In this document: piece after piece, positions 33,521 through 45,133 of the stretch
Numbering within the stretch: the first letter of the stretch is position 1
Layout: the number at the start of each line of letters is the position of its first letter
Assembly: GCA_037951105.1 (NCBI GenBank)
Contig: JBAMJV010004296.1
Span: 124,001 to 188,000 of the forward strand
Length of the DNA: 64,000 nucleotides
From: Echinarachnius parma
Lineage: Eukaryota; Echinodermata; Echinoidea; Clypeasteroida; Echinarachniidae
Reading direction: 5' to 3'
The notes under the pieces: model-generated
The model's database searches: none
What the model was told of the DNA's origin: nothing
The model's input: only the letters and a program-made list of their open reading frames with translations
Made by a program: the position numbers and the translations under genes

Positions 33521-34450
33521 TCACTCTGTGGCAACACTATGATCACATGATATACACATAGTGGACTAGATGACACACTGTGGTAAATGTGTGTTAAGTT
33601 GTGGACACTGTGTTGGGCTATGTGAGTATTGTGTGGTAATCCATGGTGTATGAGACCCAACACTGTGAACACACTGTGTTACACAGATATTCATTGAATC
33701 ACACTGTGGCAACACTATGATCACATGATATACACATAGTGGACTAGATGACACACTGTGGTAAATATGTGTCTAGTTGTGGACACTCTGTTGGACTATG
33801 TGAGTATTGTGTGGTAATTCATGGTGTATGAGACCCAACACTGTGAACACACTGTGATAAAAAAGAAATTAATTGAATCACACTGTGGCAACACTATGAT
33901 CACATGATATACACATAGTGGACTAGATGACACACTGTGGTAAATATTTGTCTAGTTGTGGACACTCTGTTGGACTATGTGAGTATTGTGTGGTAATTCA
34001 TGGTGTATGAGACCCAACACTGTGAACACACTGTGATAAAAAAGAAATTCATTGAATCACACTGTGGCAACACTATGATCACATGATATACACATAGTGG
34101 ACTAGATGACACACTGTGGTAAATATGTGGTAAATATGTGTTAAGTTGTGGACTATGTGAGTATTGTGTGGTAATCCATGGTGTATGAGACCCAACACTG
34201 TGAATACACTGTGTAACACAGATATTCATTGAATCACACTGTGGCAACACTATGATCACATGATATACACATAGTGGACTAGATGACACACTGTCGTAAA
34301 TATGTGTTAAGTTGTGGACACTGTGTTGGACTATGTGATTATTGTGTGGTAAACCACATAGTATGCAACTTAACACTGTGATAACACCGTGAACACACCA
34401 TTTTTACAAACATTACACAGAATTGACTATGTGAACATAGTGTGGTAACC
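33521..34450. repeat. 178-bp tandem satellite, five units
   Basis: Units start at 33521, 33699, 33878, 34057 and 34234, with periods of 177-179 bp. Each carries TGGCAACACTATGATCACA, TACACATAGTGGACTAGATG, a TGTGGTAA box and GAGACCCAACACTGTG. Units are mostly above 90 % alike, and the last drifts into CACTGTGATAACACCGTG. CACWGTG and CACATAGTG half-palindromes occur on both strands. Minus-strand frames through it are not credible genes. Confidence 0.93.
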
Positions 34451-35357
34451 GTGTGGTAACACTATGATTGTTCCATTAGGGATATAGAGCCTTGACTAAA
34501 GGCTAATTTCAGGCGTGCTTCTTAGCACATCTAACATTTAAATAAGAACGATCAGAACATACAGTATGACGCATAATGAAGGCGGGGTCGGGGGGGGGGG
34601 GGGAGGGGTGATAATTTACTTCCATATTTCCCATTATTTCATCACTCCCCAACAGGTCGTTTCTTAATCTAAATTTTCCTTTATTTTGTATTTTTAAAAC
34701 TTATTTTAATTTTAGACTTTCTTTTCAGATAAACACTGCTATTCATTGTTCCCATTTTCACATTTTAACTGGTTACTGTAATGTATTGTTATTTAATTCA
34801 CTTGTTTCATGTTTTTTATTTTATTTCCATTTTTCACACGGTGCATACATGTACTTTATTTTCATCGAGCGAGCAGCCTTAAGCTGCGTTCCCATTAAAG
34901 CTAATATTCGCTGCGAAAATTCGCCGAGAAAAAGTGTTCTCACTAGAGCGAATATTCGCCGGGTCTATGCAAATTAGTACGTTGTCCTTGACAACCAAAA
35001 ATCAGGGCAAATCAATAATGATAATGTCAAGTGTCTGGCTTTATATTTTTCAGAAACGAGTATTAATTATATTTTTTAATCCCCTGTTACTTATTACAAC
35101 ATAATACCATTGAATTCTCTGATTTATGATATAGCTATGATTAAAACAGTATTAATGAAGGTTTGAGATACATTTTGTTTGAGATACATGAAAAATTGCC
35201 AATCAAATATTACTAATACCATTTACGTGATGTGTATTGTGACAATAATATTGAACATTATGATTACTTTTGACCATATACAGTAGCTGCAGTTCAGTTT
35301 GATTTTTACCATTGGATTTGGCATAAAAACGACGGTACAAACAATAGTTATTGCCCT
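34451..35357. other. Intergenic stretch
   Basis: Contains a short G run (34590-34601) and a possible old element around GCTAATATTCGCTGCGAAAA (34901). No gene-like frame. Confidence 0.4.
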
Positions 35358-35942
35358 CTTTTAATCACAATATATGTCTGGTCAGTTTCTCTATATGTTT
35401 AAATTAATTATCTAAAAGAGCTGTATCACTTCGGTGATCCCTCTCATATATCCCCAAGTTGATTTTTATCCTTCGGGTTCATGTCAGGTTTATAATAGCT
35501 TCTGACCACTCGGGCAATGAGAATTAGGGGTTTCAGGGACGAGCACTGTACTAGGGTTTTCTAAAGCTCAGTGGGAAGAGCACCGGTCTAGCAATCCGAA
35601 GGTCGGGGGGTTCGAGTTCGGTTGGAATCCCATTTTCTTTAACCTCTTGTAATAACATTATATTTCTGGTCAGTTTCTCTATATGTTTGAATTAATTATT
35701 TTTAAAAGCTGTATCACTTCGGTGATCCCAAGCATATATCCCCAGGTTGATTTGTATCATTCAGGTTTATGTCAGGTATATTATAACTTCTGACCACTCG
35801 GGCAATGAGAATTAAGGGGTTTCAGGGACGAGCATCGTACTAGGGCTTTCTATAGCGCAGTCGAAAGAGCACCGGTCTAGCAATCCGGAGGTCTCGGGTT
35901 CGAATCCAGGTTGGAATCCCATTTTCTTTACCCTATTTTAAT
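35358..35942 (+). mobile_element. Tandem dimer of a tRNA-derived SINE
   Basis: Two direct units of about 290 bp. Each has CTGGTCAGTTTCTCTATATG, CTGACCACTCGGGCAATGAG and then a tRNA-like head. In unit 2 the A box TAGCGCAGTCGA (35853) and B box GGTTCGAATCC (35897) are close to consensus, and an anticodon-type loop reads CCGG-TCTAGCAAT-CCGG (AGC, alanine-like). Unit 1 has decayed boxes (GGTTCGAGTTC at 35609). TTTT follows each head. Acceptor stem pairing is incomplete, so I call it a SINE, not tRNA. Confidence 0.75.
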
Positions 35943-36244
35943 CATTATTATGATTATCTTAACTAAATCCAAGATCAACTTACAGAACAATGTTCACTCT
36001 TTCAATTGTATACAAAATATATAAAGAGAGAAATTCGTTACGAATTTATAAAAATAGTCTTTTTCAATGTGATGATATAAAGGCCTGTCATGTGCAGCTT
36101 TACATAAGAATTTTCTTTCTTTTTTTGTGTTTTAAATAATTTTCCTTTGTAAATATGTACATTTATTGTTCTATGTACCCTGTAAAAAGGTTAATGAAAA
36201 AAAAATTACAGAACAACATCCCTGCTTTGCTGGTGTATGTTATT

Positions 36245-36660
36245 ATGCACCAGATTGCACCATTACAAGTATATAAATGCAAAATCTTCCCCGTGGGAGG
36301 AGGATACCCCCTCCCACCCCCCCCCCCCCCCCCCCCCTCTGGCTCTGCCCCAGCCCTAGGTCGCTTCGCTCCCTCGGGACTCATTTTTGGCTGTAAGCTA
36401 TGTTGTTGGATCATACATAATGTGGCATATGGTTTATGGTTGTATACACCAGATTGCACCATTTCAAGTCCCAAAATGCAAAAGCTCCCTAACGTCACTT
36501 CGCTCCCTCGGGCTTGGTCGCTTTAACCTCTGGCTCAACGTTGACAACCCTGTGAGTGTGGTAGGGCATGATCCCATAAACACATAAATCGTGAGCCCCC
36601 TTAGGGTTTTGCCCCCCCCCCCCCCCCCCCAATCCAATACTGATTCCGGCGCGCCTGCCT
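36245..36660 (+). repeat. GC-rich dispersed units with hAT right end
   Basis: Two ATTGCACCATT-AAGT...CTTCGCTCCCTCGGG units (36245, 36448) and a C run, then ATTCCGGCGCGCCTG at 36645-36659, the right end of the 14606-15928 element family. The left end was not found, so this is a truncated copy. Confidence 0.6.
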
Positions 36661-38125
36661 TGGGCTAGGCAAGTACAGTGTGGATACATGGTTCTTGACT
36701 TCTCGGTCTGAACCGCCACTAGCAGACCAGGGCCCCGCTGCAGACACAGACGCAACCGAATGCAGGTCACAGCCAATTTCAAGATCAGATCACGCGTAAA
36801 TGAGCAAATCTGATTGGTCTAAACACACATACACACTCTTCTGACCCACAACCATGAAGATAGATCTAACTCTATGCCCACAAAATAATAATGTTTACAT
36901 TTGCTACAATAGTTTTTAAAAACAGGTTAATGACATAAGCTAAAGACGTGTCTAGTACATAACTACACAATCTCAGAATTATTGCTTCAGACCAAAACAA
37001 ATAACATTACGAATTATTGCAGCATATCATGCTGTGTAATTGTGTTTTATATGTACTATTGTAAGGCAGTTTAGGTTTATTTTATCAGCAAGGCTTTATA
37101 CAATATAATTTCACCAAAGAAAACATCACATACAATATTATCTGTCTGCTTAGAATTCATAATTACACAGTAAGAAAACAATTCAGACGTTATCCGCGAA
37201 ATTCATCAAACTGACCCGACTTCAGCGTAAGTGGGGTATTTCCGTATTTTGCTAAGCGACTTGAGAATCTGCGTGTTTGACAGTCTATATCGTCCAAGTT
37301 CGCGATTATGTTGTGATCCTTTTCCAATTTGTATTGGCAACTTCATTCATCCATTTAGTAAATTTACTATAATTTGTGTTAATAGTTCTTCAGGTTTGTG
37401 TCGACTGGATGGTTTTATTGTGCATCATAATATGTTCATCATGTTTTGTTCGAAATCACTTTATCGACAACTTACATCTACATGAATGGAAAATGCTTAA
37501 ATATGATATATATATACAATATTTACAATATATTATGTCCAGGTCAAGGCATTTACACACACCTTCACAATAACTTGACATACAAGAGGGCAAAAGGACA
37601 ATGACACTATTGAACGAGCAGAGTTTGAGACTACTTAGCAATAATCAAGGATGTGCAAAATTAGACTGTTTTGCATTTTTTCAATGTGACTATAAAGCGC
37701 TTACAATTAACTTTAAAGGTGCACATGTAAAGTGTAAGATATTAGACACTTTACAGGCCTCCCTTTAACAATTAACAATTAACGAAAAATTTGTGATAAT
37801 TTCCCTCAAAATGGTTTAATTTTCCTTTAGAATAAAGTAGAATAAATGTGTTAATTTAGTTAAAAGCCACCTAACTCAATATAAATTCCATAATTATAGT
37901 TGCTCTAATTTCTTTTGTTTGAAAACCAAGTACTTAATATTCAAAATGACAAAAACGCTTTACAGAAATAAGTTATCAAACAAAGACAATATAGGGCTCA
38001 CCAGGTTTCTGTATGTAACGGATAAAGAATTCCTGCCTACAAAATAAGTTGTCATCTTAGAAAAAAAAAATCAGTTTTTACAACAACGCTGTCTTTCTCA
38101 GTCTCTCTGTCCTGAAATTCACTCT
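36661..38125. other. 3' flank of gene D
   Basis: No exon, RNA or transposon end is recognised. It lies downstream of the gene D stop on the minus strand and may include its 3' UTR; no convincing polyadenylation signal close to the stop was found. Confidence 0.4.
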
Positions 38126-38269
38126 TCAAACGATGTCTTCGTCAATATTCTCCTGGTCTCCCCCAGCTGCCATTGGAACATCTTCACCAGGAGTGTGCGT
38201 ATCGCTGTTGTGTGGAGGCCTCCGGAACGTCTTGTACATTTTGTAAATGACCATCTCAAGCAAAAGTAC
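38126..38269 (-). CDS. Gene D exon 6: TM end and cytoplasmic tail
   Basis: Acceptor GCTCATCAG opens a phase-0 frame of 47 codons plus TGA. It starts V-L-L-L-E-M-V-I-Y-K-M-Y-K-T-F-R-R, completing the helix with the same V-L-L-L-E motif as gene A exon 3, and ends in an acidic tail (E-N-I-D-E-D-I-V). Two Tyr lie near the membrane but not in ITAM or ITIM spacing. Confidence 0.75.
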   Translation of the reverse strand, partial: VLLLEMVIYKMYKTFRRPPHNSDTHTPGEDVPMAAGGDQENIDEDIV

Positions 38270-38951
38270 CTGATGAGCAAATAAATATTCAATAACGATA
38301 TTGCGAAAAGGGTCATTGTTTGTTAATGGTTGATAAAAAGATTATTTAAAAGAACTACATCATCTTACTCAAACCCAAATTAAATGTTGACGACTTACAC
38401 GTATTCATCGATATTTGTCTAACTAGTGTTGTTGTGTAATATAAACATAATATGATTTTTAGAAGATACCATTATCATCCTATTACAGCATTGTTAGGGT
38501 CTTGACAAATTTATAGTTACATCAATGTAACCATGTAAGCAGGTCACATTTTGAGGATACATTTTAATGTTGTTATGCAACGTCACGTTAGTCATAGCCT
38601 TTGCTGTTATTCGGTATGGTACATTTTCTTTCAGAAAAAAGGGTGGATACGATTGTCTTCCCGATAAGCATTACCTTATCCGTGTCTTTGGTATAATGAA
38701 GGCAAATTATGTTAATCTCCAATTCATCATTCAAATAATATCACTATGTTAGATTTTGATATAATGGTTGTAAATTTCAAAACTAACATCTGAAAAATTG
38801 CTGTAATCGAACGTTCATTTTCAGTTATACATATTGCCTTCCCCAGAACGTGATATCATAACAAATATAAACAAATACATTCGCGAAATTTACATTTTGA
38901 TTGAATTCTAAGAAATAAAGTGAACGTGGAAGGACAGGTTGTATAACTTAC

Positions 38952-39016
38952 AGCAAATGTTGTTATAACCACTGTTCCAATGATGATTCCGGTCAAGTTC
39001 TGGTGAGTAGATTTTA
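38952..39016 (-). CDS. Gene D exon 5: first part of TM helix
   Basis: 65 bases, acceptor CTTTCAG, donor GTAAGT. In phase it reads K-S-T-H-Q-N-L-T-G-I-I-I-G-T-V-V-I-T-T-F, then Ala: a sequon at the membrane surface followed by a hydrophobic helix cut by a phase-0 intron, as in gene A exon 2. Confidence 0.75.
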
Positions 39017-39126
39017 CTGAAAGGGAATATAGTTGATTTTTGTTGTAAGAACCGTATGTGGATTATGTATTATTCTATAATTATAATTATTATTATTATG
39101 ACTATTTTTTGGTTTATTATTTTCAG

Positions 39127-39231
39127 TAGAAGTAGAAGTAGTAGTAGTAGTAGAAGTAGTAGTAGTAGTAGTAGTAACAGCAGTAGTAGTAGTAGTACTA
39201 CTAGTAGTAGTAGCAATAGTAGTAGTAGTAA

Positions 39232-39293
<62 letters not shown>

Positions 39294-39294
39294 A

Positions 39295-39325
<31 letters not shown>

Positions 39326-39330
39326 TTCAT
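39127..39330 (+). repeat. (TAG)n microsatellite in gene D intron
   Basis: About 200 bases of AGTAGT repeats with occasional AAC/AAT units, between exons 4 and 5. Poly-Ser and poly-Leu frames are artefacts. Confidence 0.95.
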
Positions 39331-39550
39331 TAGTATTACTATTCTTAATATCAATTTCAGAAGTATTTTACTGAAATACAGACTTCAGTATATCAACCCT
39401 CGAAATTAAAGAATAATAAAATTTCCGGAATTACGAACTATCGGAAAATTTAAAACTCATATTTAGCAATTAACACCCATTAATCCACAATAAATATTCC
39501 GGATTTCTTTTTCGGTAAGCGCAAAACTTGGGAACCAGGTCCAAACTTAC

Positions 39551-39649
39551 CATAGGCATTGTTTCCGATGCTGTTGCCGATGGCCGATGGATCAGTTTGT
39601 AATTGATTTGTGGCTGTCGTAGTTATCTGAGTGTCCGGTTCTGCGTGTT
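39551..39649 (-). CDS. Gene D exon 4: stalk
   Basis: 99 bases between TTGCACAG and GTAAGT, in phase with exons 3 and 5 (phase 1 both sides). Reads H-A-E-P-D-T-Q-I-T-T-T-A-T-N-Q-L, a polar Thr-rich stalk ending N-N-A-Y-G. Symmetric phase means it could be skipped without shifting frame. Confidence 0.68.
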
Positions 39650-40443
39650 CTGTGCAATAAATCGAATTAGAATTTTAGTGGATGATACGGTTCTGGTCAA
39701 ACTAAATTTTATTATGATAAATAATTATATAATTGGTAGGTTAGCCTTTAAGAACCTCAACCACTTAACAAAATTATTGTATCAATATAGTACTTGAATA
39801 TGATAGTTGCATTAATATAGTAATTCAGTTTAGAGGCCAAAAACGTTATAACGTCACTTTGGTATATTTAGTTATTTAAAAAATGTGTATGATTAAAAAA
39901 AAGTTTTCTTAAATGATTTAATCATTGTTGGACCCAGTATTTATGCCCATCGGATATAGTTATACATTTGTTGCTGTGTCTGATCTGATTATGACCAAAT
40001 ACATGTTTTTGCTGTTATTGACATTATTCTTAGAGCGCCCTCTACTGAAGCCCAACGCTGGCACGTTGTCTAACTATTTCTGATAAGTGCATAGTTCCTG
40101 TCTCTCATATTGTTTGTTAAGGTATAAATAATCAATGTTTATTAAACCACTATTATTAGTTTGGACTGGAGGCTGGAGGCTGCCATGTTTTCCAACGTCA
40201 TCTGACTTTGCAGTAACAGCAGCGGTTACATAATCCCCTTTTGATAGTGCACGCTCAGATGCATTCCGAAAACGTTTTTTTTTTAAGTAAGAAAACATGC
40301 AGCCTTCAGTGGTGATTCAAAATAGTGGTTTAAATTATTTCCATTATAAGTGATACCCAGGAGGAGACAAAAAAAGACAGGGTTCTGCATTTATAAGTAA
40401 CAACACACGGAAATTCCAGCGTTTCATTCCCATGTAAGTATCC

Positions 40444-40633
40444 ATCAAACAAGGCAATGTGGCGCTAACGATTCTGAAAGCTGGTCTCGACCTCGAAAAT
40501 TGTTGAAGGATCCTGGTCTCGGCCTCGAAAATGTTGAAGGTTCCCAGTCAGGGCTTCGACAAATGTATACGGACCCCCCCCCCCCACCCCCCCCCCCCCC
40601 CCACCCCGAAACAGTCCTCGGTACGCTAGTGAA
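40444..40633. mobile_element. Fragment of the GGCGTACCCAGG family
   Basis: GGTCTCGACCTCGAAAATTG phrases, a C run broken by single A residues, and the end CGGTACGCTAGTG. Left terminus missing. Lies in a gene D intron. Confidence 0.6.
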
Positions 40634-42028
40634 TGAAACTAAAGAAGAATGAGTCATCAGCAATACCATTGTTATTAACATAACAAGGTTAATCACATTT
40701 GTATTATCTTGTGAATATACATGTATTTCTTATAATTGCAAAAGAAAAACCTAGGGTTAGTTAAAACATATCCATGCCTCCGAAACGTCCAATACAATGG
40801 TGGCGCCAATAAAATAATATGGATACAAATTATGACAATGAAGAATGGATAGGTCACGAGCAAGACCATTGTTATTCATGTTTCATGGTTGGTTGCATCT
40901 TTAAAAATATGCTCTTGAATATGATATCGATTCCCATGATCGCAAACCATAAACAAGACAGTAGTGGCGTCAAGGTACATCTTGCCCCCCCCCCCCCCCG
41001 CTCCTCGTTCTGTCTTGTTTGTTTTCCTTTACTTTGCTTAGTTTACCAGCTTTTGGGGCCGATTTGTTCACCTAGACTGTATGCCAACAAGTGACTCTCC
41101 ACTTTAATTTTCGAAAGTGGCATTTTCCATACATATCTTGTAAAGACCCAGAACAGGGATCAATATTATATTTCTTGTGTGGTGTGTGCATTGCCTTGAA
41201 ATACCTTCGGCGAGGTAGGCTTTGAATCATCAAAAAGTTATTGACATTTAACTCGTTTCCTGATCTTGAATTCGCAGAAAGAGGGGATTTTTACATCATT
41301 GGGATTCCCCATTGAAGCGTTTGCGGTACAAAGGATCCTAAATATAACTGGCGATCGAAGTTCTTTGGTAAGTTCTACATTAATTCATACATACCTATTC
41401 ATAACCCCAGGAGGCCCTGGATCGACACAAAAAAGTGTCAGACTGAAATACCCCTTTGGAATGTTCACGTCATTTGTAATAATGGAAGTTGGAATTCCCC
41501 ATTGAAGCTACTGCAGTAAAAAATATGTCTGAAATTCAAATAATATCTTTCTCTGAGAGTTTGAAAAACTACTTTGATTTCTTTGATTTCACTGCATATC
41601 CATCTTCACTCATTTACCATCGTACAATCCCGGTGGGCTCATTCGAGACCACTGACTGTGGCCATAGTTGCTATATAAAAGGTTATTCATGCCAGTAGGG
41701 ATTTTGTTTAGGCCGAGAAATTCCAAGAGCATTTCTGTGACAACAAAGCGATATTAAACAATTAGGGCTGTTTATAAAGGTTAAAGTGTATTGATAAAAC
41801 AACTGGATTTCATTGAATATGACGAAAATGTGGCTTTTTAAAAAGAGATCTCTTTGGAAGAACTAAACAAGGTGCCATTTTATCATGCTCATGCATTACC
41901 CTTGATGTTGTGTTTAACGGTAGGAATCTATAAAATCCTTACACCAGTAAGCGCCAAACCAAGCCTGCTTTCCAATAGCTCTTCAATATGTTACATACAT
42001 TTCGAACACAGTATTCCTAGGTACATAC
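40634..42028. other. Gene D intron sequence
   Basis: No exon with good splice sites and no transposon ends recognised. A C run lies at 40985-40999. A short direct repeat (GGGATTCCCCATTGAAGC near 41302 and GGAATTCCCCATTGAAGC near 41491) suggests local duplication. Confidence 0.45.
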
Positions 42029-42208
42029 CCGTCTTTCCTTCAGTAACCATAGTAACTGATGCTGCATGGGATGTGGAGGGTGCTGGTGATGTTGTGTATG
42101 ATGACGTTGTTGCCACTGGGGTTGTTGTGAAGGTACAATTATCTACCCTCTCATTCAGTACCTCGTCGTAGGATATTCCACAAACGGCGTTGTTCTTGTC
42201 GATGTACC
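42029..42208 (-). CDS. Gene D exon 3: Cys pair and Thr/Ser-rich stalk
   Basis: Acceptor CACTCTCAG and donor GTATGT. Reads Y-I-D-K-N-N-A-V-C-G-I-S-Y-D-E-V-L, then D-N-C-T-F (sequon) and a mucin-like Thr/Ser/Pro stalk. The frame needs one base from the previous exon, but exon 2 ends in phase 0. A second AG at 42195-42196 (CGACAAG) would start at 42194 in phase 0 with N-N-A-V-C-G and repair the join, giving a protein of about 297 residues. An unseen small exon is the alternative. Confidence 0.65.
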
Positions 42209-42536
42209 CTGAGAGTGATTAAACATGAATATGCATTTGTAATACCATTGTAGTAAGTATACAAACATAACAAATCAAACAATTTTTTGGAATAAAATAA
42301 AATTAAATTGGAACATGATTATGAAAACGATTGTGAAAATAAATTTGTTAATCATGAAGTAAATTATAATTTATATTCCATGTTTGTGTTTAATTTTACA
42401 AACATTCAAACCAAACTACAGAAACAAATGTTCAAAATATCTTTAAAAATCAGCGTTTGCGTACACCACTATACAAAGGGATTCTGAATAATCTAAAAGC
42501 AATTTAAAATACATTTGTACCTATTGCATCACCTGC

Positions 42537-42570
<34 letters not shown>

Positions 42571-43023
42571 TCACAAAGTTCCACTTTTTATCGGTCTTGG
42601 TCATCTAAACCAGTGGTCTGTGGCCTTACATTTTTGTGGTTTACATATATCCAAATTTTATGTATATCTCAGCTGTTTTTTTTTACATATTTGGTTTAAA
42701 CCAAACCCTCGTTGACTTTCAAATTGGCAAAATTTGGTTTGTTTGTGAAGGAAATGTTACTTTTTCTAAGGATATTAACTTAATCCGCGATATAGATGTT
42801 GAAATTTGACTTAAAAAGTCTTCGAAAATGGGGCAAAAGAGAGCCGTCTCGTTGACTGAAATTCGCTCAACGATCGGCCTGAAAATCGTGACGTCACCGG
42901 TTGAATGGGCCCGGCCGATCAGCTGATCAAGCAAAGCGACGCGCGTGCACATGTACTGCATGCGTTGTGTATATTGCTTTTTGAAAACGTACGATCGAGC
43001 TCGACAGTTTTATTTCGAGGAAA

Positions 43024-43149
43024 ATGGAGGAAAATACTCTCGAACTGAGTTTCGCAATGGATTTTTCCGAAGAAGATGAAGAAGAGGACAGGAATGATTC
43101 ATCAGACAGCGACAATGATAACGGGGATTTGGGAGACTTTTGGCGCTAG
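43024..43149 (+). CDS. Small acidic ORF
   Basis: A 41-codon frame with a good start context (GAAAATGG). It reads M-E-E-N-T-L-E-L-S-F-A-M-D-F-S-E-E-D and then a Glu/Asp/Ser-rich stretch, ending D-F-W-R. Acidic N-termini of this kind occur in some DNA-transposon transposases, and it sits beside two large hairpins, so it may be the 5' remnant of a transposase gene. No match is claimed. It lies inside a gene D intron on the opposite strand. Confidence 0.3.
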   Translation: MEENTLELSFAMDFSEEDEEEDRNDSSDSDNDNGDLGDFWR

Positions 43150-43162
43150 TTCACTATTGTAC

Positions 43163-43471
43163 CCGCACTCCGGTGTCGGCACGCTACGCTGCCCGTGACG
43201 CGCTCGTGAAGGGTACCATACGAAACAAATTAATGTAACGTACCCAAAACCAACTAAATCTTCGGCCATTGCTCAAATAATGGTCATGATTTCAAAGTAG
43301 TTACACAAAACAGGTAAAAAAAGATAACTACTTTGAAATCATGACCATTATTTGAGCAATTTTTGAAGATTTAGTTGATTTTGGGTACGTTACATTTGTG
43401 TTTCGTAGGGTACTGTTCACGAGCGCAGCACGGCCAGCTAGCGGGGTAGCGTGCCGACACCGGAGTGCGGG
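43163..43471. repeat. 309-bp imperfect palindrome
   Basis: The left arm starts CCCGCACTCCGGTGTCGGCA and the right arm ends with its complement TGCCGACACCGGAGTGCGGG. Arms of about 140 bp pair with small bulges through GTAACGTACCCAAAA and TAACTACTTTGAAATCATG. Loop near 43310-43325. Confidence 0.88.
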
Positions 43472-43558
43472 TTTCAATGCGCCCTTTCCCCCAGCATTTT
43501 TCCCGGCAAACTAGTGCATGGACATGGTGCAATTCGCTATACAATTGCCGCAGCCATA

Positions 43559-43714
43559 CGCCAGATCGACAAATCTATCACTTTCATGGCCTCTTCGACA
43601 TTATTATTGTTATTTTTCACTGTCGGCTTAGAATGCCGACAGAGAAAAATACAATAATAATGTCAAAGTCAAAGAGGCCATGAAAGTGATAGTTTTGTCG
43701 ATCTATCCATACGC
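43559..43714. repeat. Second palindrome, 156 bp
   Basis: GATCGACAAATCTATCACTT against AAGTGATAGTTTTGTCGATC, and CATGGCCTCTT against AAGAGGCCATG, closing on CTGTCGGC-TTAGAAT-GCCGACAG. It lies 90 bp from the larger palindrome. Confidence 0.85.
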
Positions 43715-44259
43715 CATGCACCTTTTCCCGACTTTGCGACTCGAATTCAACTTTGTCGATACTGGCGAACTCGCGATTTTCACCTCAAAACCATGCCTGA
43801 AATCTTCACTTCCTTCAGACATTTCCACCATTCTCCGATTTTGCAGATATCAGGTCGAATCTAACAAGAAAAATGACATTGACAAGGACGGCGTTCTATC
43901 GATTGAGCAGGGCAGCATAACTCGCGCGAGCTGGACTGGGGCCGGGGATCGTTGGGGGAGGCAAAGGGTACTATGGCACTACCGCTCTACCGTCCGCGGC
44001 CGCCGTACGCGGGGTGGTTTGGGCCTAGTCAACCTGTGACGTCATCAAATTTCTCTGCACCAAATCGCCGTCAAACGGCGAAAATCGGGGTTCAGAATAA
44101 GAGTTCAAATTTGCTTTTAATTGTTTTCTGGGCGGTGTTAGGGCTTCAAAATTAACCTTTTCATGCTCAGTATGTTCTCAGCTTTCAGAAGAGGTACAAT
44201 ATGCATATTATAGGATTTTCATTGAGTTTTCGGTTTAAATAAATTTGATTCTGTCATTA

Positions 44260-44354
44260 AAATTGTATGGTCTTCCAATTTTCACACTCGGTTTTTCGTT
44301 ACCCCAATCACAAACAAATTGAAGCGCTCTCTTTACCAAAACTGAACTATACCT
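44260..44354. mobile_element. Right end of TTAA MITE family M
   Basis: GAAGCGCTCTCTTTACCAAA then CTGAACTATACCT before TTAA (44355-44358), the family M terminus. No matching left end was found between 42.2 and 44.2 kb, though the palindromes at 43.2-43.7 kb could belong to a larger element of this family. Confidence 0.55.
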
Positions 44355-45133
44355 TTAAATTACCTTTCAGAAGCACGGATAAGAGGTGCAATAAACAGGG
44401 TTTGATAAGATACCAGACAGTCAATTACATTAAAAACATCGACAGGTCAACACATAGTAGGTCGTTGATAATGAAGTGTCTATCTTCAAATACCAATTAG
44501 CGTGATAACAATAATGGCACAATACACCATTATACTTCTTTAATCTGCTGTCCTACACTCACCTTGTCCTAATTGAAAATAGGTGGCATTTTCCCGAACA
44601 GAGAATTAGACTACTGAAGTCTCAAATGTATAACTGTATTTTCATTTACCTATCCCACATGCTTCTCATATTTGGTTTAATTGGAATGTTATACAATATC
44701 ATCCGACAGGTGACATGTTGTAGCGTTTCTTGCAACTTTACAAAAAAGGCGTTTATATGTAAAGTTATTAATATGTAATCCACATCAATATGGGATATTT
44801 CATCCTAAACAATTATGTATTTCACTGATGCATTCGTACATTGTATAATGTATGCGTTTTAGTCTTTACAATGATAGTCTTGATATAAACTGATATCGCA
44901 CATCGTTTGCAATAAGGAGTTGAATTACACGAGGTGAAGTTTCATTGGCGAAGCGTAGTCGGACTGATTGCTGATTGGGGGAATACCTTATGCATGTGTT
45001 TATTTATTCACGTGTCCCCCCCCCCCTCCTCCCTTCGCGCCACGCCACCAACATTCTCTCTTCGTCGCCTTCAAGTATTTAATCTAATATGGACAAAAGG
45101 CGCGTGTTAGAACTCTATTTTGATATGATTTTA

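Noticed and set aside
33521-34450. Possible CRISPR-like array
   Set aside because: The units are contiguous 178-bp tandem copies without unique spacers, in a eukaryotic context.
35845-35925. Possible tRNA-Ala gene
   Set aside because: Good A and B boxes and an AGC-type loop, but incomplete acceptor pairing and a second decayed copy in a 290-bp tandem repeat indicate a SINE.
43680-44039. 119-codon plus-strand frame
   Set aside because: It overlaps the second palindrome and a GC-rich stretch; no recognisable domain or duplicate to test conservation.
44565-44630. Possible extra gene D exon between exons 2 and 3
   Set aside because: CTTCAG and GTGAGT flank a 51-base stretch, but its phase 0 starts with TAG and no phase joins both neighbours.
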